NCBI GenBank assembly: GCA_965220205.1 | Contig: OZ244812.1 | Location: forward strand, 992,001-1,056,000 | Origin: G965220205 sp965220205 | GTDB lineage: Bacteria > Chloroflexota > Dehalococcoidia > Lucifugimonadales > Australimonadaceae | Direction of reading: 5' to 3' | DNA: 64,000 nt | In this document: piece by piece, positions 34,981 to 43,457 of the stretch | Layout of the letters: every line of letters begins with the position of its first letter | How positions within the stretch are numbered: the first letter of the stretch is position 1 | Translations under genes and position numbers: made by a program | The notes under the pieces: generated by a model | The model's input: only the letters and a program-made list of their open reading frames with translations | What the model was told of the DNA's origin: nothing | The model's database searches: none

Positions 34981-36017
34981 CAACCATCCTCCTCTTCGAA
35001 GACGTACCGCATCACGTCGTCGTCGTCCGGGAACGGGGCCGCCTCCGCCGCTTCCGTCGCCGCGTCGACTGCGTCCGCTGCCTGCCGGCGGAGCTGCTCG
35101 ATGCGCTCGGCGGTGAGCAGGCCTGCCCCTTCGAGCAGCTCTCGCAGCCGCTTGAGCGGGTCGCGCTCCTTCGCCTGCTCGATCTCGTCCCGGTCGCGGT
35201 ACCGCGTGTCATCGTCGTCGCTCGTGTGCGGCAGGTACCGCTCCACGTCGAATTCGACGAGGCTCGGGCCATCGCCGCGCGCAGCCCGCCCGACGGCCTC
35301 GGCGACCGCCGCGTAGGACGCCATGACGTCAGTGCCGTCCACCGTGACGGCAGGCATGGCGTAGGCTGCGCCGCGCGCCGCAACGTACGGCACAGCCATC
35401 TGGCGATGCTTCGGCACGGATATGGCGTACTTGTTGTTCTCGATGAGAAAGACGACGGGGAGCCGGAGGACCGACGCGAAGTTCATCGCCTCGTGCACCT
35501 CGCCCTGGCTCGTCGCGCCCTCGCCGTTGGCCACGGCCACGACAGTGGACTCGCCGCGGACCCTGGCCGCGAGCGCCCAGCCAACCCCCTGCGCCGCGTT
35601 CGTGCCGACAACGTTGGATATGTTGATGAGGCGCAGCTCGGGGTACGCGCCGTGTTGGGGGAACTGGCGAGCGCCGCTCATGGGCTCGCCCGCCTTCGCC
35701 AGATAGCCAAGGGCCGCCTCGGCCGGCGTCATCCCCAGCGCAATCGAGACCGCCAGGTCGCGGTAGTAGGTGAAGAACATGAAGCCGGGGGCGTGACGCC
35801 GCAACGCCCATACAGCGGCGAGCTGCGCCCCCTCGTGTCCCTGGCACGAGGCGACTATCGCCGCCTTGCCCTGGCGGTTCATGGCCCAGACTCGCTCGTC
35901 CAGCGCACGGACCACCACCATCGTGGCGTAGATGTCCAGGAGATCGTCGGAAGCGAGCCCTTCCGGAAGCGACAGGCCGCCCTGCGCCATTGGGTCCGAG
36001 CCCTTCGTCTGTGTCAT
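34980..36017 (-). CDS. 2-oxoacid dehydrogenase E1 alpha subunit
   Basis: 345 residues. The thiamine diphosphate and Mg2+ motif runs from GEGATSQGEVHEAMNFASVL to IENNKYAIS, as in E1alpha of pyruvate and branched-chain complexes. YRDLAVSIALGM and the phosphorylation-loop-like RYLPHTSDDDDTRYR region are also typical; HTSDDD strongly recalls branched-chain E1alpha. It is the first gene of an operon E1alpha, E1beta, zinc ribbon, E2, AICAR transformylase, lipB. The ATG at 36017 could be replaced by the internal Met10, with little effect on the fold. No E3 gene is present. Confidence 0.94.
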   Translation of the reverse strand: MTQTKGSDPMAQGGLSLPEGLASDDLLDIYATMVVVRALDERVWAMNRQGKAAIVASCQGHEGAQLAAVWALRRHAPGFMFFTYYRDLAVSIALGMTPAEAALGYLAKAGEPMSGARQFPQHGAYPELRLINISNVVGTNAAQGVGWALAARVRGESTVVAVANGEGATSQGEVHEAMNFASVLRLPVVFLIENNKYAISVPKHRQMAVPYVAARGAAYAMPAVTVDGTDVMASYAAVAEAVGRAARGDGPSLVEFDVERYLPHTSDDDDTRYRDRDEIEQAKERDPLKRLRELLEGAGLLTAERIEQLRRQAADAVDAATEAAEAAPFPDDDDVMRYVFEEEDG

Positions 36018-36055
36018 GGCGTCGTCATGGTCATAGCGGCCTCGCCTATGCGCCT

Positions 36056-36093
36056 GGCCTCCTCCCCCACGGGGGGAGGATTGAGGAGGGGGG
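36056..36093. repeat. CCTCC/GGAGG dispersed hairpin repeat
   Basis: GGCCTCCTCCCCC, a short loop and GGGGGAGG form a hairpin, followed by ATTGAGGAGGGGGG. Other copies are at 46805-46842, 47111-47142 (partial), 48920-48955, 59985-60021, 63506-63541, 63613-63650 and 63723-63760. Just after this copy, GTTGAGAGATTCC-TTAG (36100-36116) resembles the right end of the IS5-type element at 49304. Confidence 0.85.
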
Positions 36094-36198
36094 AACTATG
36101 TTGAGAGATTCCTTAGCAACCTTCCACCGCCATTATACGGCGGCCAGCCGACCCGATGACCCGTCCGGACACGCGCCGGAAGCCAAGCGCCGTTCGAC

Positions 36199-36204
36199 TA
36201 CAAT
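36199..36204 (+). promoter_or_regulatory. -10 box TACAAT close to the thiI start
   Basis: TACAAT ends only 9 bases before the thiI ATG, and no ribosome-binding site is present between them. This spacing suggests a leaderless or nearly leaderless transcript. Confidence 0.4.
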
Positions 36205-36213
36205 GGCGGCCGC

Positions 36214-37404
36214 ATGGAGGTGCAAGCCCTGTTGGAGCCCGCACGCGATGTCCTCGTTCGATTCCATGAGATCGGACTGAAGGGACGCAACCAGCACGTG
36301 TTCGTACGCCAGCTCGTCGACAACATCCGCCGGGCGACCGCCGGACTTGGCGTCGAGCGCGTGTGGTCGGAGCGGATGCTCGTGCGGTTGCGCCTCGAAC
36401 CCGGCGCGGAGTGGCAGCCGGTGCGCCACGGCGTCGAGCGCGTGTTCGGCGCCGTGAAGTTCGCGTTGGCGCATAGCGCCCCGCCCGACTACGACGCGAT
36501 CGCGGGCCTGGTCGCGGAGCTTGTCGACGACCGCGGCTTCGACACGTTTCGCATCAGCGCACGCCGCGCCGACAAGCGGTTCCCACTCACGTCGCACCAG
36601 ATGAACGTACGGCTCGGCGACCTCGTCCGCGAGCGCTCGGGGGCGCGCGTCGATCTCGCCCACGCCGAGCTCGACCTCCACGTAGAGGTCCTCAACGACG
36701 AGGCGTTCGTGTACGCCGACGACTACGCCGGCGGCGGCGGCTTGCCCGTCGGCACGGGCGGGCGCGTAGCGGTGCTCATGTCGGGCGGCATCGACTCGCC
36801 AGTAGCGACGTGGCGCATGATGAGGCGCGGGTGCCGCGCGGTGCTCGTGCACTTCCACAGCTTCCCGCTGGTTGAGGGACGGTCGAGAGAGAAGGCCCGC
36901 GAGCTCGCGGAGAAGCTGAACGTCTACCAGTACGACACGCGGCTCTACTTGGCGCCCTTCGTCGATGTCCAGCGCGCCATCATCCTGTCGGTCCCCGGTC
37001 CGTTGCGGGTCGTGGCCTACCGACGGTTCATGGTGCGCATCGCCGAGGCCATCGCCCGGCGCGAGGGCGCCAAGGCCCTCGTCACCGGCGAGAGCCTCGG
37101 GCAGGTCGGCTCGCAGACGCTCCAGAACATATCGACCGTCGGCGCCGTCGCGGGCCTCCCGGTCCTGCGCCCGCTCGTCGGCATGGACAAGCAAGAAATC
37201 ATCGCCCAAGCCAGGGCCATCGGCACGTTCGAGACCTCGGTCCTGCCCGACGAGGACTGCTGCACCCTATTCGTCCCGCGGTCGCCCTCCACCGCCGTCA
37301 AGCCGAACGAGATTGCGCCCTACGAAGCGGCGCTCGACGTCGAGGGCCTCGTCCGCCAAACCGTCGCCAGCGCCGAAATCGCCGACTACCACGCGCCCGA
37401 CTAA
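36214..37404 (+). CDS. thiI: tRNA 4-thiouridine synthase ThiI (no rhodanese domain)
   Basis: 396 residues: NFLD/THUMP region (about 20-180) with LVRFHEIGLKGRNQHVF, then the PP-loop SGGIDSPVATW from residue 190 that adenylates uridine-8 of tRNA. LVTGESLGQVGSQTLQN and the DEDCCTLFVP segment (Cys349, Cys350) are standard for ThiI. The C-terminal rhodanese domain of the E. coli enzyme is absent, as in the shorter Bacillus-type proteins that take sulfur directly from a cysteine desulfurase. It makes s4U in tRNA and may feed thiamine synthesis. No desulfurase gene is adjacent. Confidence 0.94.
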   Translation: MEVQALLEPARDVLVRFHEIGLKGRNQHVFVRQLVDNIRRATAGLGVERVWSERMLVRLRLEPGAEWQPVRHGVERVFGAVKFALAHSAPPDYDAIAGLVAELVDDRGFDTFRISARRADKRFPLTSHQMNVRLGDLVRERSGARVDLAHAELDLHVEVLNDEAFVYADDYAGGGGLPVGTGGRVAVLMSGGIDSPVATWRMMRRGCRAVLVHFHSFPLVEGRSREKARELAEKLNVYQYDTRLYLAPFVDVQRAIILSVPGPLRVVAYRRFMVRIAEAIARREGAKALVTGESLGQVGSQTLQNISTVGAVAGLPVLRPLVGMDKQEIIAQARAIGTFETSVLPDEDCCTLFVPRSPSTAVKPNEIAPYEAALDVEGLVRQTVASAEIADYHAPD

Positions 37405-37590
37405 GCGGGGCGAGGGCCGCGCGAACGGCGCGAGCGGGTGTGAAGCGCCCGCTGGAGGCGAGGGGCACTCCTTCCGCGTGGCAGAGCCTCAGTTTCAATC
37501 GCGGCTTGACAAGCCGGAGAGGAAGCCAGGTGCACACAGCCCCTCGCCTGCTCATTGTCAAGCCGCACGTCCGCTGCTACAGTCCTGCAG

Positions 37591-37673
37591 TGCCGAGAGC
37601 AGGACTCAAACTCGCACGCCACGCGAGCTACGGTTTTCTAGACCGCTACGTCTACCAGTTCCGCTACCTCGGT
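37591..37673 (-). tRNA. tRNA-Leu-like gene, probably degenerate
   Basis: On the minus strand the sequence has the class II layout of tRNA-Leu: acceptor ACCGAGG, a D arm reading GCGGAACTGGTAGACG, an anticodon arm GCGGT-CTAGAAA-ACCGT, a variable arm and a T arm GCGAG-TTTGAGT-CCTGC, ending TCTCGGC plus A. Faults are a mismatched first acceptor pair (A-C), an A-C mismatch in the T stem, T in place of the invariant C56, and an anticodon loop placing AGA (serine) at 34-36. The rest of 37405-37839 holds no supported gene. Confidence 0.5.
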
Positions 37674-37839
37674 ACTCTGACGGCTCGGCAGCCCCAAGTC
37701 GGCTGGCACTGAGGCATCGATCTCGCCTCGTGGTCTGCGTTCTCAGTCCTCCCTTGGATGACGGCACCGGCGGAATACCGGATGGAGTGGCGAGCAGACA
37801 GCACTTGGCTGTTGTGATTAGCTCCAAGAGAGGCCGACG

Positions 37840-38202
37840 ATGCGGTTAGAGTGGACTCGTTGTACCGGCAATCTCTGGTGCGGGCTTGTTGAACTCAGGC
37901 TCGATCTACTCGATCCAGCCACGGAGGGCGTCTATCTCATCTGGCTTGCGGGCAGCAGGTGGCTCTATGCAGGTCAAGGAGTGATTGCGGACAGGCTGAG
38001 CGAACATCGCAACCCAAACTCTGATTCCGGCCGCAAGATTCTGGACTATCAGCGATACGGCGCTCTGCTAGTCTCGTGGGCCTCTGTCCTTCCAGCGCAT
38101 AAGAGCGGAGTCGAGAATTACTTGGCGAAAGTATGCAATCCCGCCGTTGGCCATCACTACCCGACTGCTCCTGAGATTGAAGTGAACCTTCCCGGGCAAT
38201 AA
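37840..38202 (+). CDS. small GIY-YIG-like nuclease-fold protein
   Basis: 120 residues. The pattern GVYLIWLAGSRWLYAGQGVI (residues 30-49) is the GIY-YIG motif (GVY and YAG), followed by Arg52 and His56 in RLSEHR and Glu92 in VENYLA, the spacing seen in active GIY-YIG nucleases. The C-terminus (GHHYPTAPEIEVNLPG) resembles a set of short uncharacterised GIY-YIG proteins ending in VNLPG. No DNA-binding extension is present. It is first in a plus-strand trio with a membrane protein and a proline-rich protein, of lower GC than flanking genes. Confidence 0.68.
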   Translation: MRLEWTRCTGNLWCGLVELRLDLLDPATEGVYLIWLAGSRWLYAGQGVIADRLSEHRNPNSDSGRKILDYQRYGALLVSWASVLPAHKSGVENYLAKVCNPAVGHHYPTAPEIEVNLPGQ

Positions 38203-38254
38203 CGCCATCTCCGTTTCTCTGGTCAATAAGGAATGAAAGGCACAGACTTCAGCC

Positions 38255-38647
38255 GTGGTCGCCGAGCGTCAACCCAGCCAACCTGGCGAGCGCACTTCAT
38301 TGTGGAGCATCCCATCGGAGTGGTTGTCATTCTACCTCATTCTGTTTGGCGGCCAAGTGGTCTTCGGAATGGTCCTCGTCTTCCGGCATGTGGAATGGGA
38401 CGATGATTTGAGTTCAATGCTCATCAAGGCATGGACGGTGTCTTCTGCGCTCGTGATCACTTCGGCCGGAATCTCTATGGTGGTGACCGAGTCTATCAAC
38501 GGCGCAATCCAAGCAGTCTTGTCCGTCTATTCATGGCTTCGCTCTTGCGCCCGTGACGTGAGGTTCGTGGCGTCTCTGGCAAAGATTATCGCCGACGACA
38601 TTGCCGTCGCGATTCAGAAGAGGAGGAAGCAAGATGGTTCTGGGTAA
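38255..38647 (+). CDS. small two-helix membrane protein
   Basis: 130 residues from a GTG. Two hydrophobic segments, about residues 24-45 (WLSFYLILFGGQVVFGMVLV) and 61-84 (VSSALVITSAGISMVV), are followed by a basic cytoplasmic-looking tail ending QKRRKQDGSG. No family is recognised. It lies 52 bases after the GIY-YIG-like gene and overlaps the next gene by 14 bases, so the three are probably co-expressed. Confidence 0.55.
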   Translation: MVAERQPSQPGERTSLWSIPSEWLSFYLILFGGQVVFGMVLVFRHVEWDDDLSSMLIKAWTVSSALVITSAGISMVVTESINGAIQAVLSVYSWLRSCARDVRFVASLAKIIADDIAVAIQKRRKQDGSG

Positions 38648-39068
38648 TCAGATCAAGCGGTGGCGCGAAGAGATCCAACAACGCGCGGCCGAAGCCGCCG
38701 CTAGGAAGTCGTTGAACCTGCTCGTTAACTGGCTGCATCCTCTCGGACTCCCCGCCACCATCGAGGAGTTCGATGGCACGGCTTTCACAGAAGAGCACCG
38801 CCGCGCGCTCAGGCATGTGTTCGATGTGTTCACAAACAGGCGGTGCACTGATGATACTTGCCCGTTTCGCTATGACCCATTGCCCAGTTTCATCGCTGAC
38901 GGCGATCCTTCGATTGCCACGCTGCCTACCAGCGGTGTGCGGGTTGGGATCATTCCGAGGATGTTTCCTTACCCACCGGACCAGCCCTCTCCGGGGGAGC
39001 GTCCCGCGCCATCAGAAGCCCCCGCTCCGCCGGAGATCCCCGCTCCGCCGGAAATCCCCGCTCGATGA
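38634..39068 (+). CDS. hypothetical protein with proline-rich repeat tail
   Basis: 144 residues from the ATG at 38634, which has AGGAGG at 38621-38626 inside the preceding gene. The N-terminal half is helical and charged (IKRWREEIQQRAAEAAARKS), the middle has two close cysteines (RRCTDDTCPF), and the C-terminus is a proline-rich tail with APAPPEI/PAPPEI repeats. No family is recognised. It is the last gene of the GIY-YIG trio. Confidence 0.55.
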   Translation: MVLGNQIKRWREEIQQRAAEAAARKSLNLLVNWLHPLGLPATIEEFDGTAFTEEHRRALRHVFDVFTNRRCTDDTCPFRYDPLPSFIADGDPSIATLPTSGVRVGIIPRMFPYPPDQPSPGERPAPSEAPAPPEIPAPPEIPAR

Positions 39069-39351
39069 ACTACTAGCCCTCCTCCTCCGACATCGGCAGG
39101 GCCGCCTATCATTCTCCTTCTCGCCTGATGGCACGCCTCGCTCAATGTCGTCTCTCACCCTCCTTGCTATCGTAGGCTGAGGGGAACGGCAGGACTCGTG
39201 CGACCTCGATTTTCGGACTTTGATTGCGAAAGGTTCGAAACTGAGTATCTAGGCTCCTCCCCTCGTTTGACGCCACAGCCGCCAAGTGATACAAGCCCGT
39301 AGGCCGTCGCGCCCCCGCCGGAGGAAGAGCCGCGCGCCAGGAGGTCGAGCC

Positions 39352-40140
39352 ATGCCGCGAGAGATCGATGAAGTCAAGGAACAAGTAGCCACCGCGACCC
39401 GCATCATGGCCGAAGTCGGCCTCGCCACGCACATCCTCGCGTCGCTCGGCCACGTCAGCATGCGCGTCCCCAACCAGCCCGACCTCTTCGTCGTCAAGGG
39501 CCGCGGCTACGCGCTCGACGCCCTCGCCGTCGTCAAGCCGGAGCAGATGATCGTCGTCGACCTCGACGGCAACATGGTCGACGGCCCTCCCGGCGCCTCC
39601 CAGTGCTACGAGGTCAAGATGCACTCGTGCATCCTCCGTGAGCAACCCAACGTGCAGTCCGTCGTGCACGCCCACCCGCGGTTCACCGTGCTCATGAGCC
39701 TGCTGGGCATCCCGTTGCAGCCTATGTGCAACGAAGGCGCCCCCCTCGTGCGCAACGAGCTGCCCATGTTCCCCCACTCCCGCCTCATCCTCAGCGAGGA
39801 CGACGGCATGGGCGTCGTCGAGTCCATGGGCGACAGCAAGGCCGTCCTCCTTCGCGGGCACGGGGCCGCGGTCACCGGCAGGAACATGGAGGACGCCGTC
39901 ATGACCATGCTCCAGCTCGAAGAACAGGCCAAGATGAACTGGTACGCCTACTGCGCCATGGGCCGCGACTACCACGGCATACCCGCCGCGGACATGGACG
40001 AGCACGCCGCGGCCTTCACGGCCATGCGGGAGATGCCGCACCTGAAAGGCCCGCTCTCCCGTGGCGCTGCGCCCGGCGCCGGCGGCCGCCCCGGCGGCGT
40101 CTGGGCCTACTACACGAGCATCGTAGACGCCAACGGCTAG
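39352..40140 (+). CDS. class II aldolase/adducin-domain protein
   Basis: 262 residues from the ATG preceded by AGGAGG. Metal ligands are visible: HAHPR with two His (about residue 105) and the later His in LLRGHGAAVTG; the middle has PNVQSVVHAHPRFTVL, typical of class II aldolases such as fuculose-phosphate aldolase. Related enzymes in catabolic clusters include decarboxylases and 3-oxo-acid lyases (e.g. the OtnC type), so the substrate is open. The last 25 residues are glycine-rich and nonconserved. Confidence 0.87.
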   Translation: MPREIDEVKEQVATATRIMAEVGLATHILASLGHVSMRVPNQPDLFVVKGRGYALDALAVVKPEQMIVVDLDGNMVDGPPGASQCYEVKMHSCILREQPNVQSVVHAHPRFTVLMSLLGIPLQPMCNEGAPLVRNELPMFPHSRLILSEDDGMGVVESMGDSKAVLLRGHGAAVTGRNMEDAVMTMLQLEEQAKMNWYAYCAMGRDYHGIPAADMDEHAAAFTAMREMPHLKGPLSRGAAPGAGGRPGGVWAYYTSIVDANG

Positions 40141-40181
40141 CGGTCGCGGGCTCCGCGGCCCAACCTCGCCGGGAACAGAAC

Positions 40182-40982
40182 ATGACGAACGACAACGACG
40201 CGGGGATCTCGTGCCCCGCGTGCGGCCACACGAACGACGCCGAGTCCCGGTTCTGCAATAGCTGCGGGAGCCGCGTCGACGGCGTCTGCCCGTCCTGCGG
40301 GGCGGCGAACGCGGCTGGAAGCCGTTTCTGCGGCGAGTGCGGACGCGACATGGCCACGGCGGCAAGCGAGCCGGATCCGGTCGTCGAGCAGGCCCCCAAA
40401 GCAGGGCTGGAGCCCGTCGCGGAGCCGACGCCGCCAAGGGTCGCGTGCCCACGGTGCCAATACGTCAACGCACCCGGCTCGGAGTACTGCTTCAACTGCG
40501 GCCTGCCGCTGGGAGCCGCGGCATGGCCGGCGCCCAGCGGGGTCAGCGGCGCCAGCGGCATCCCCGCCTACGACAACAACCCGCCGGCCGGCTTCGGGAT
40601 CAGGCTCGCTGCCTTTCTCATCGACAACGTCATCCTGACAGGCGCGCTCGCCGTCCTGTTGCCCATCCTCTTCGACGAGTCTATCGCCGCCGAGACGCAG
40701 AGCGATGGAGCATTGTTCTTTGGCAGCGCAGTCAGCTTCTCATACTTCACGCTGCTCGTCGGACTGTGGGGCGCCACGTTGGGCAAGCGCGTGCTTGGCG
40801 TCCGCATCGTGAGGGTGGACGGGAGCCCCGTCGGCATACCCCGCGCCCTCGCACGCGAGCTCGCGACCATCTTCTCCGTACTCATCCTCCTCGGCGGCTA
40901 CTTCATGGTCGCGTTCCGAGCGGACAAGCGAGCGCTTCACGACCTCATCGCAGGCACCGTGGTGGTCCGAGTCAAAGAATAG
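40182..40982 (+). CDS. RDD-family membrane protein with N-terminal zinc ribbons
   Basis: 266 residues. Three double-Cys zinc ribbons come first (CPACGHTN with FCNSCGS; CPSCGAAN with FCGECGR; CPRCQYVN with CFNCGLP) up to residue 110. Then the RDD domain: the first motif GIRLAAFLIDNVIL with its Arg and Asp, a second membrane helix, WGATLGKRVLGVRIV, and a final segment ending ALHDLIAGTVVV. RDD proteins are small membrane proteins of uncertain, possibly transport, function. It begins 41 bases after the aldolase-like gene, probably co-transcribed. Confidence 0.88.
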   Translation: MTNDNDAGISCPACGHTNDAESRFCNSCGSRVDGVCPSCGAANAAGSRFCGECGRDMATAASEPDPVVEQAPKAGLEPVAEPTPPRVACPRCQYVNAPGSEYCFNCGLPLGAAAWPAPSGVSGASGIPAYDNNPPAGFGIRLAAFLIDNVILTGALAVLLPILFDESIAAETQSDGALFFGSAVSFSYFTLLVGLWGATLGKRVLGVRIVRVDGSPVGIPRALARELATIFSVLILLGGYFMVAFRADKRALHDLIAGTVVVRVKE

Positions 40983-41044
40983 CGTGACGGCGGCGGGTAC
41001 AACGGGGCGCGTTCCCCGGCGCCGCCGCTGAGGAGACGAAGCGC

Positions 41045-42223
41045 ATGTCCCCGATGCCGCTCGACGGCGTGACCGTGCTCGACGCGACCCAGGTGATGGC
41101 GGGCCCCTTCTGCACGCTGCTGCTCGCCGACATGGGCGCCGACATCATCAAGGTCGAGAAGCCGTCGGGCGACGACTCCCGGTTCATGGGCCCCCCGTTC
41201 ATCAACGGCGAGTCCCTCGCGTTCCTCGGCGTCAACCGCAACAAGCGCTCGATCGTCCTCGACTTGCAACGCGAGGAGGACCGCGAGGCTTTCAGGACCA
41301 TCGCCCGCCAGGCGGACGTCGTCGCCGAGAACTTCCGTCCCGGCACGATGGAGCGCCTCGGACTCGGCGCCGGCGCGCTGATGGCCCAGCGCCCAGAGCT
41401 GATCTACGTCGCCGTCTCCGGGTTCGGCAGGACCGGCCCCTACAGTCAGCGGCCAGGGTACGACCTCGTGGCCCAAGGCATGTCGGGCATCATGAGCGTC
41501 ACCGGCCATCCCGGCTCGCCGCCCGTCAAGGTCAGCGTGCCCGTCGCCGACCTCAACGCCGGCCTGTTTGCCGCCTACGGCGTGCTCGCCGCCTACATCC
41601 ACCGGCTCAGGACGGGCCGCGGCCAGGTCGTCGACACGTCGCTGCTGGACTCCGCGGTCGCCTACACGATGTGGGAAGCGGCAGAGCTGTGGGGCTCCGG
41701 CGCGACCCCAGAGCCACGAGGGTCCGCGCACCGGCTCGTCGCGCCGTACCAGGCGGTGCGCAGCGCTGACGGCTATTTCAACCTCGGCGTAGCGAACCAA
41801 GCGGTCTGGGAGCGGTTCTGCCGCGCGGCGGGACTCGACCGCCTGCTCTCCGACGACCGGTTCGCCACAAACGCGGCCCGCACGGAGCGCAGCCTCGAGT
41901 TGGCGGAAGAGATCGAACGGACGACCGCCGCCCGCACGTCGGCGGAGTGGCTCGCGCTCTTCGAGCAAGCCGGCGTGCCCGCGGGCCCGATCTACGACAT
42001 GGCCCAGGTGTTCGCGGACCCGCAGGTGCTCGCGAGGGATATGGTTCAGACGTCCGTCCATCCGGTCGCGGGCGCCGTGCGGCACATCGGCAACCCGGTG
42101 AAGCTGTCCGAAACCCCCGCCTCGAACCGCCGCCCCGCCCCCACCCTCGGCCAGCACACCCAAGAGGTCCTGCGAGCCTACGGCATCTCGGAAGAGAACA
42201 TCGCCCGCATAGTCAGCCCGTGA
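41045..42223 (+). CDS. class III CoA-transferase (CaiB/BaiF family)
   Basis: 392 residues. The N-terminus LDGVTVLDATQVMAGPFCTL and DIIKVEKP are characteristic, as are the QRPGYDLVAQGMSGIMSVTG segment and PAGPIYDMAQVFADPQV near the end. The family moves CoA between organic acids via an aspartyl-CoA intermediate; the catalytic Asp should be in the segment around RGQVVDTSLLDS. It is cytoplasmic and useful for activating carboxylated degradation intermediates. AGGAGACGAAGCGC precedes the ATG. Confidence 0.9.
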   Translation: MSPMPLDGVTVLDATQVMAGPFCTLLLADMGADIIKVEKPSGDDSRFMGPPFINGESLAFLGVNRNKRSIVLDLQREEDREAFRTIARQADVVAENFRPGTMERLGLGAGALMAQRPELIYVAVSGFGRTGPYSQRPGYDLVAQGMSGIMSVTGHPGSPPVKVSVPVADLNAGLFAAYGVLAAYIHRLRTGRGQVVDTSLLDSAVAYTMWEAAELWGSGATPEPRGSAHRLVAPYQAVRSADGYFNLGVANQAVWERFCRAAGLDRLLSDDRFATNAARTERSLELAEEIERTTAARTSAEWLALFEQAGVPAGPIYDMAQVFADPQVLARDMVQTSVHPVAGAVRHIGNPVKLSETPASNRRPAPTLGQHTQEVLRAYGISEENIARIVSP

Positions 42224-42335
42224 CGACCCGTGCTCCCCACCGACGCCCATGGGAAGGTGACACCAGGGGGTTGCGCGAGCGCGGCCAATGTGTGCATAGT
42301 CCGAAATCTATCCTCATTCGCTCCGAGGACACACC

Positions 42336-43457
42336 TTGCCAGCACCGAAAACCACAATCTGGGACCTGGAACCTCACACGAAGGCTAAGCATGAGATTCT
42401 GAAGCGCTATATGCAAGCGTGGATGCCAATCATGGGGATGAGTAAGTTCCCACAAATCGTGTACATTGACGGTTTCGCCGGACCAGGAAGGTATTCACAA
42501 GGTGAAGATGGTTCACCGATAATCGCTCTCAAAGCCGCATTGGAACAAAAGTCACGCATTACTTCAATGGTAAGTTTTCTGTTCGTAGAGGAACGCCGGG
42601 AACGAGCGGCTACATTACAAGCCATCCTGGATGAATTAGAGATCCCTTCTCATTTCAGGACAAAGGTCTTTGCAGGGGAAACCTTTGAACAAGCTATAGG
42701 AGGCTTGCTGAGTAGGCTATGGGTAGAGGGCAACAGACTACCACCAACGTTTGCCTTTATCGACCCATTCGGCTGGGAGGGTGTTCCTTTCAGTACTGTA
42801 AGTCGCATTCTCAGTTATCCCTCATGCGAAGTGTTCGTGACATTCATGTACGAGGAGGTGAACCGCTTCTTAAGTCGTTCAGGCCAGGGGCAGAATTTCG
42901 ACTCTTTCTTCGGCACGGACACATGGAAGAATATTGTATCAATATCAAATCCTAAATCAAATCCTAAAGAACGTAACCGACAACTGCATGATCTCTACTT
43001 AGGCCAGTTACATAATTCGGCAAAGGCGAAGTACGTACGTTCGTTTGAGATGCGTAATGACAAAGATGTGACTGACTACTATTTATTCTATGCGACAAAT
43101 AGTCTCATTGGTCTCAAGAAAATGAAAGAGGCAATGTGGAAAATTGATTCATCCGGTGACTTCAAGTTTTCTGACGCCACTGACCCACGTCAGTCCGTGT
43201 TCTTTGTCGATGAGCCCCAGTTTGGGAATCTTCAAGCACAGATATTCGAACGATTTGCAGGTAAGGAGACAACTATTGGAGAGATTGAGGAGTTTGTTAT
43301 AGCGGAGACTGCTTTCCGAGAGACACATTACAAGAAGATTCTCAAAGAGATGGAAACCGCTCAACCTCCAGGGTTCGTGTTCCTCGACCCTCCTCCCAAC
43401 CGCAGGAGAGGAACATACCCAACGCCCTCGCAGAGACTCCGCTTCTCTCAGCGGTAA
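42336..43457 (+). CDS. tcmP: three-Cys-motif partner protein TcmP
   Basis: 373 residues from a TTG, with GAGGA shortly upstream. The start KTTIWDLEPHTKAKHEIL, YIDGFAGPG (residues 43-51) and AFIDPFGWEGVP are the signature of TcmP, whose DGFAGPG and DPFG resemble methyltransferase motifs I and IV. Members are named for occurring with a three-Cys-motif protein of the Gp37/Gp68 family, and exactly such a gene lies convergently at 43448-44206, overlapping by 10 bases. Base composition is much lower in GC than around it, with relaxed codon use, a sign of transfer. The joint function is not established; DNA or RNA modification is a guess. Confidence 0.88.
   Translation: MPAPKTTIWDLEPHTKAKHEILKRYMQAWMPIMGMSKFPQIVYIDGFAGPGRYSQGEDGSPIIALKAALEQKSRITSMVSFLFVEERRERAATLQAILDELEIPSHFRTKVFAGETFEQAIGGLLSRLWVEGNRLPPTFAFIDPFGWEGVPFSTVSRILSYPSCEVFVTFMYEEVNRFLSRSGQGQNFDSFFGTDTWKNIVSISNPKSNPKERNRQLHDLYLGQLHNSAKAKYVRSFEMRNDKDVTDYYLFYATNSLIGLKKMKEAMWKIDSSGDFKFSDATDPRQSVFFVDEPQFGNLQAQIFERFAGKETTIGEIEEFVIAETAFRETHYKKILKEMETAQPPGFVFLDPPPNRRRGTYPTPSQRLRFSQR

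Noticed and set aside
37440..37712. 90-codon plus-strand frame between thiI and the GIY-YIG-like gene
   Set aside because: It runs over the tRNA-Leu-like sequence in antisense and has no domain or ribosome-binding site.
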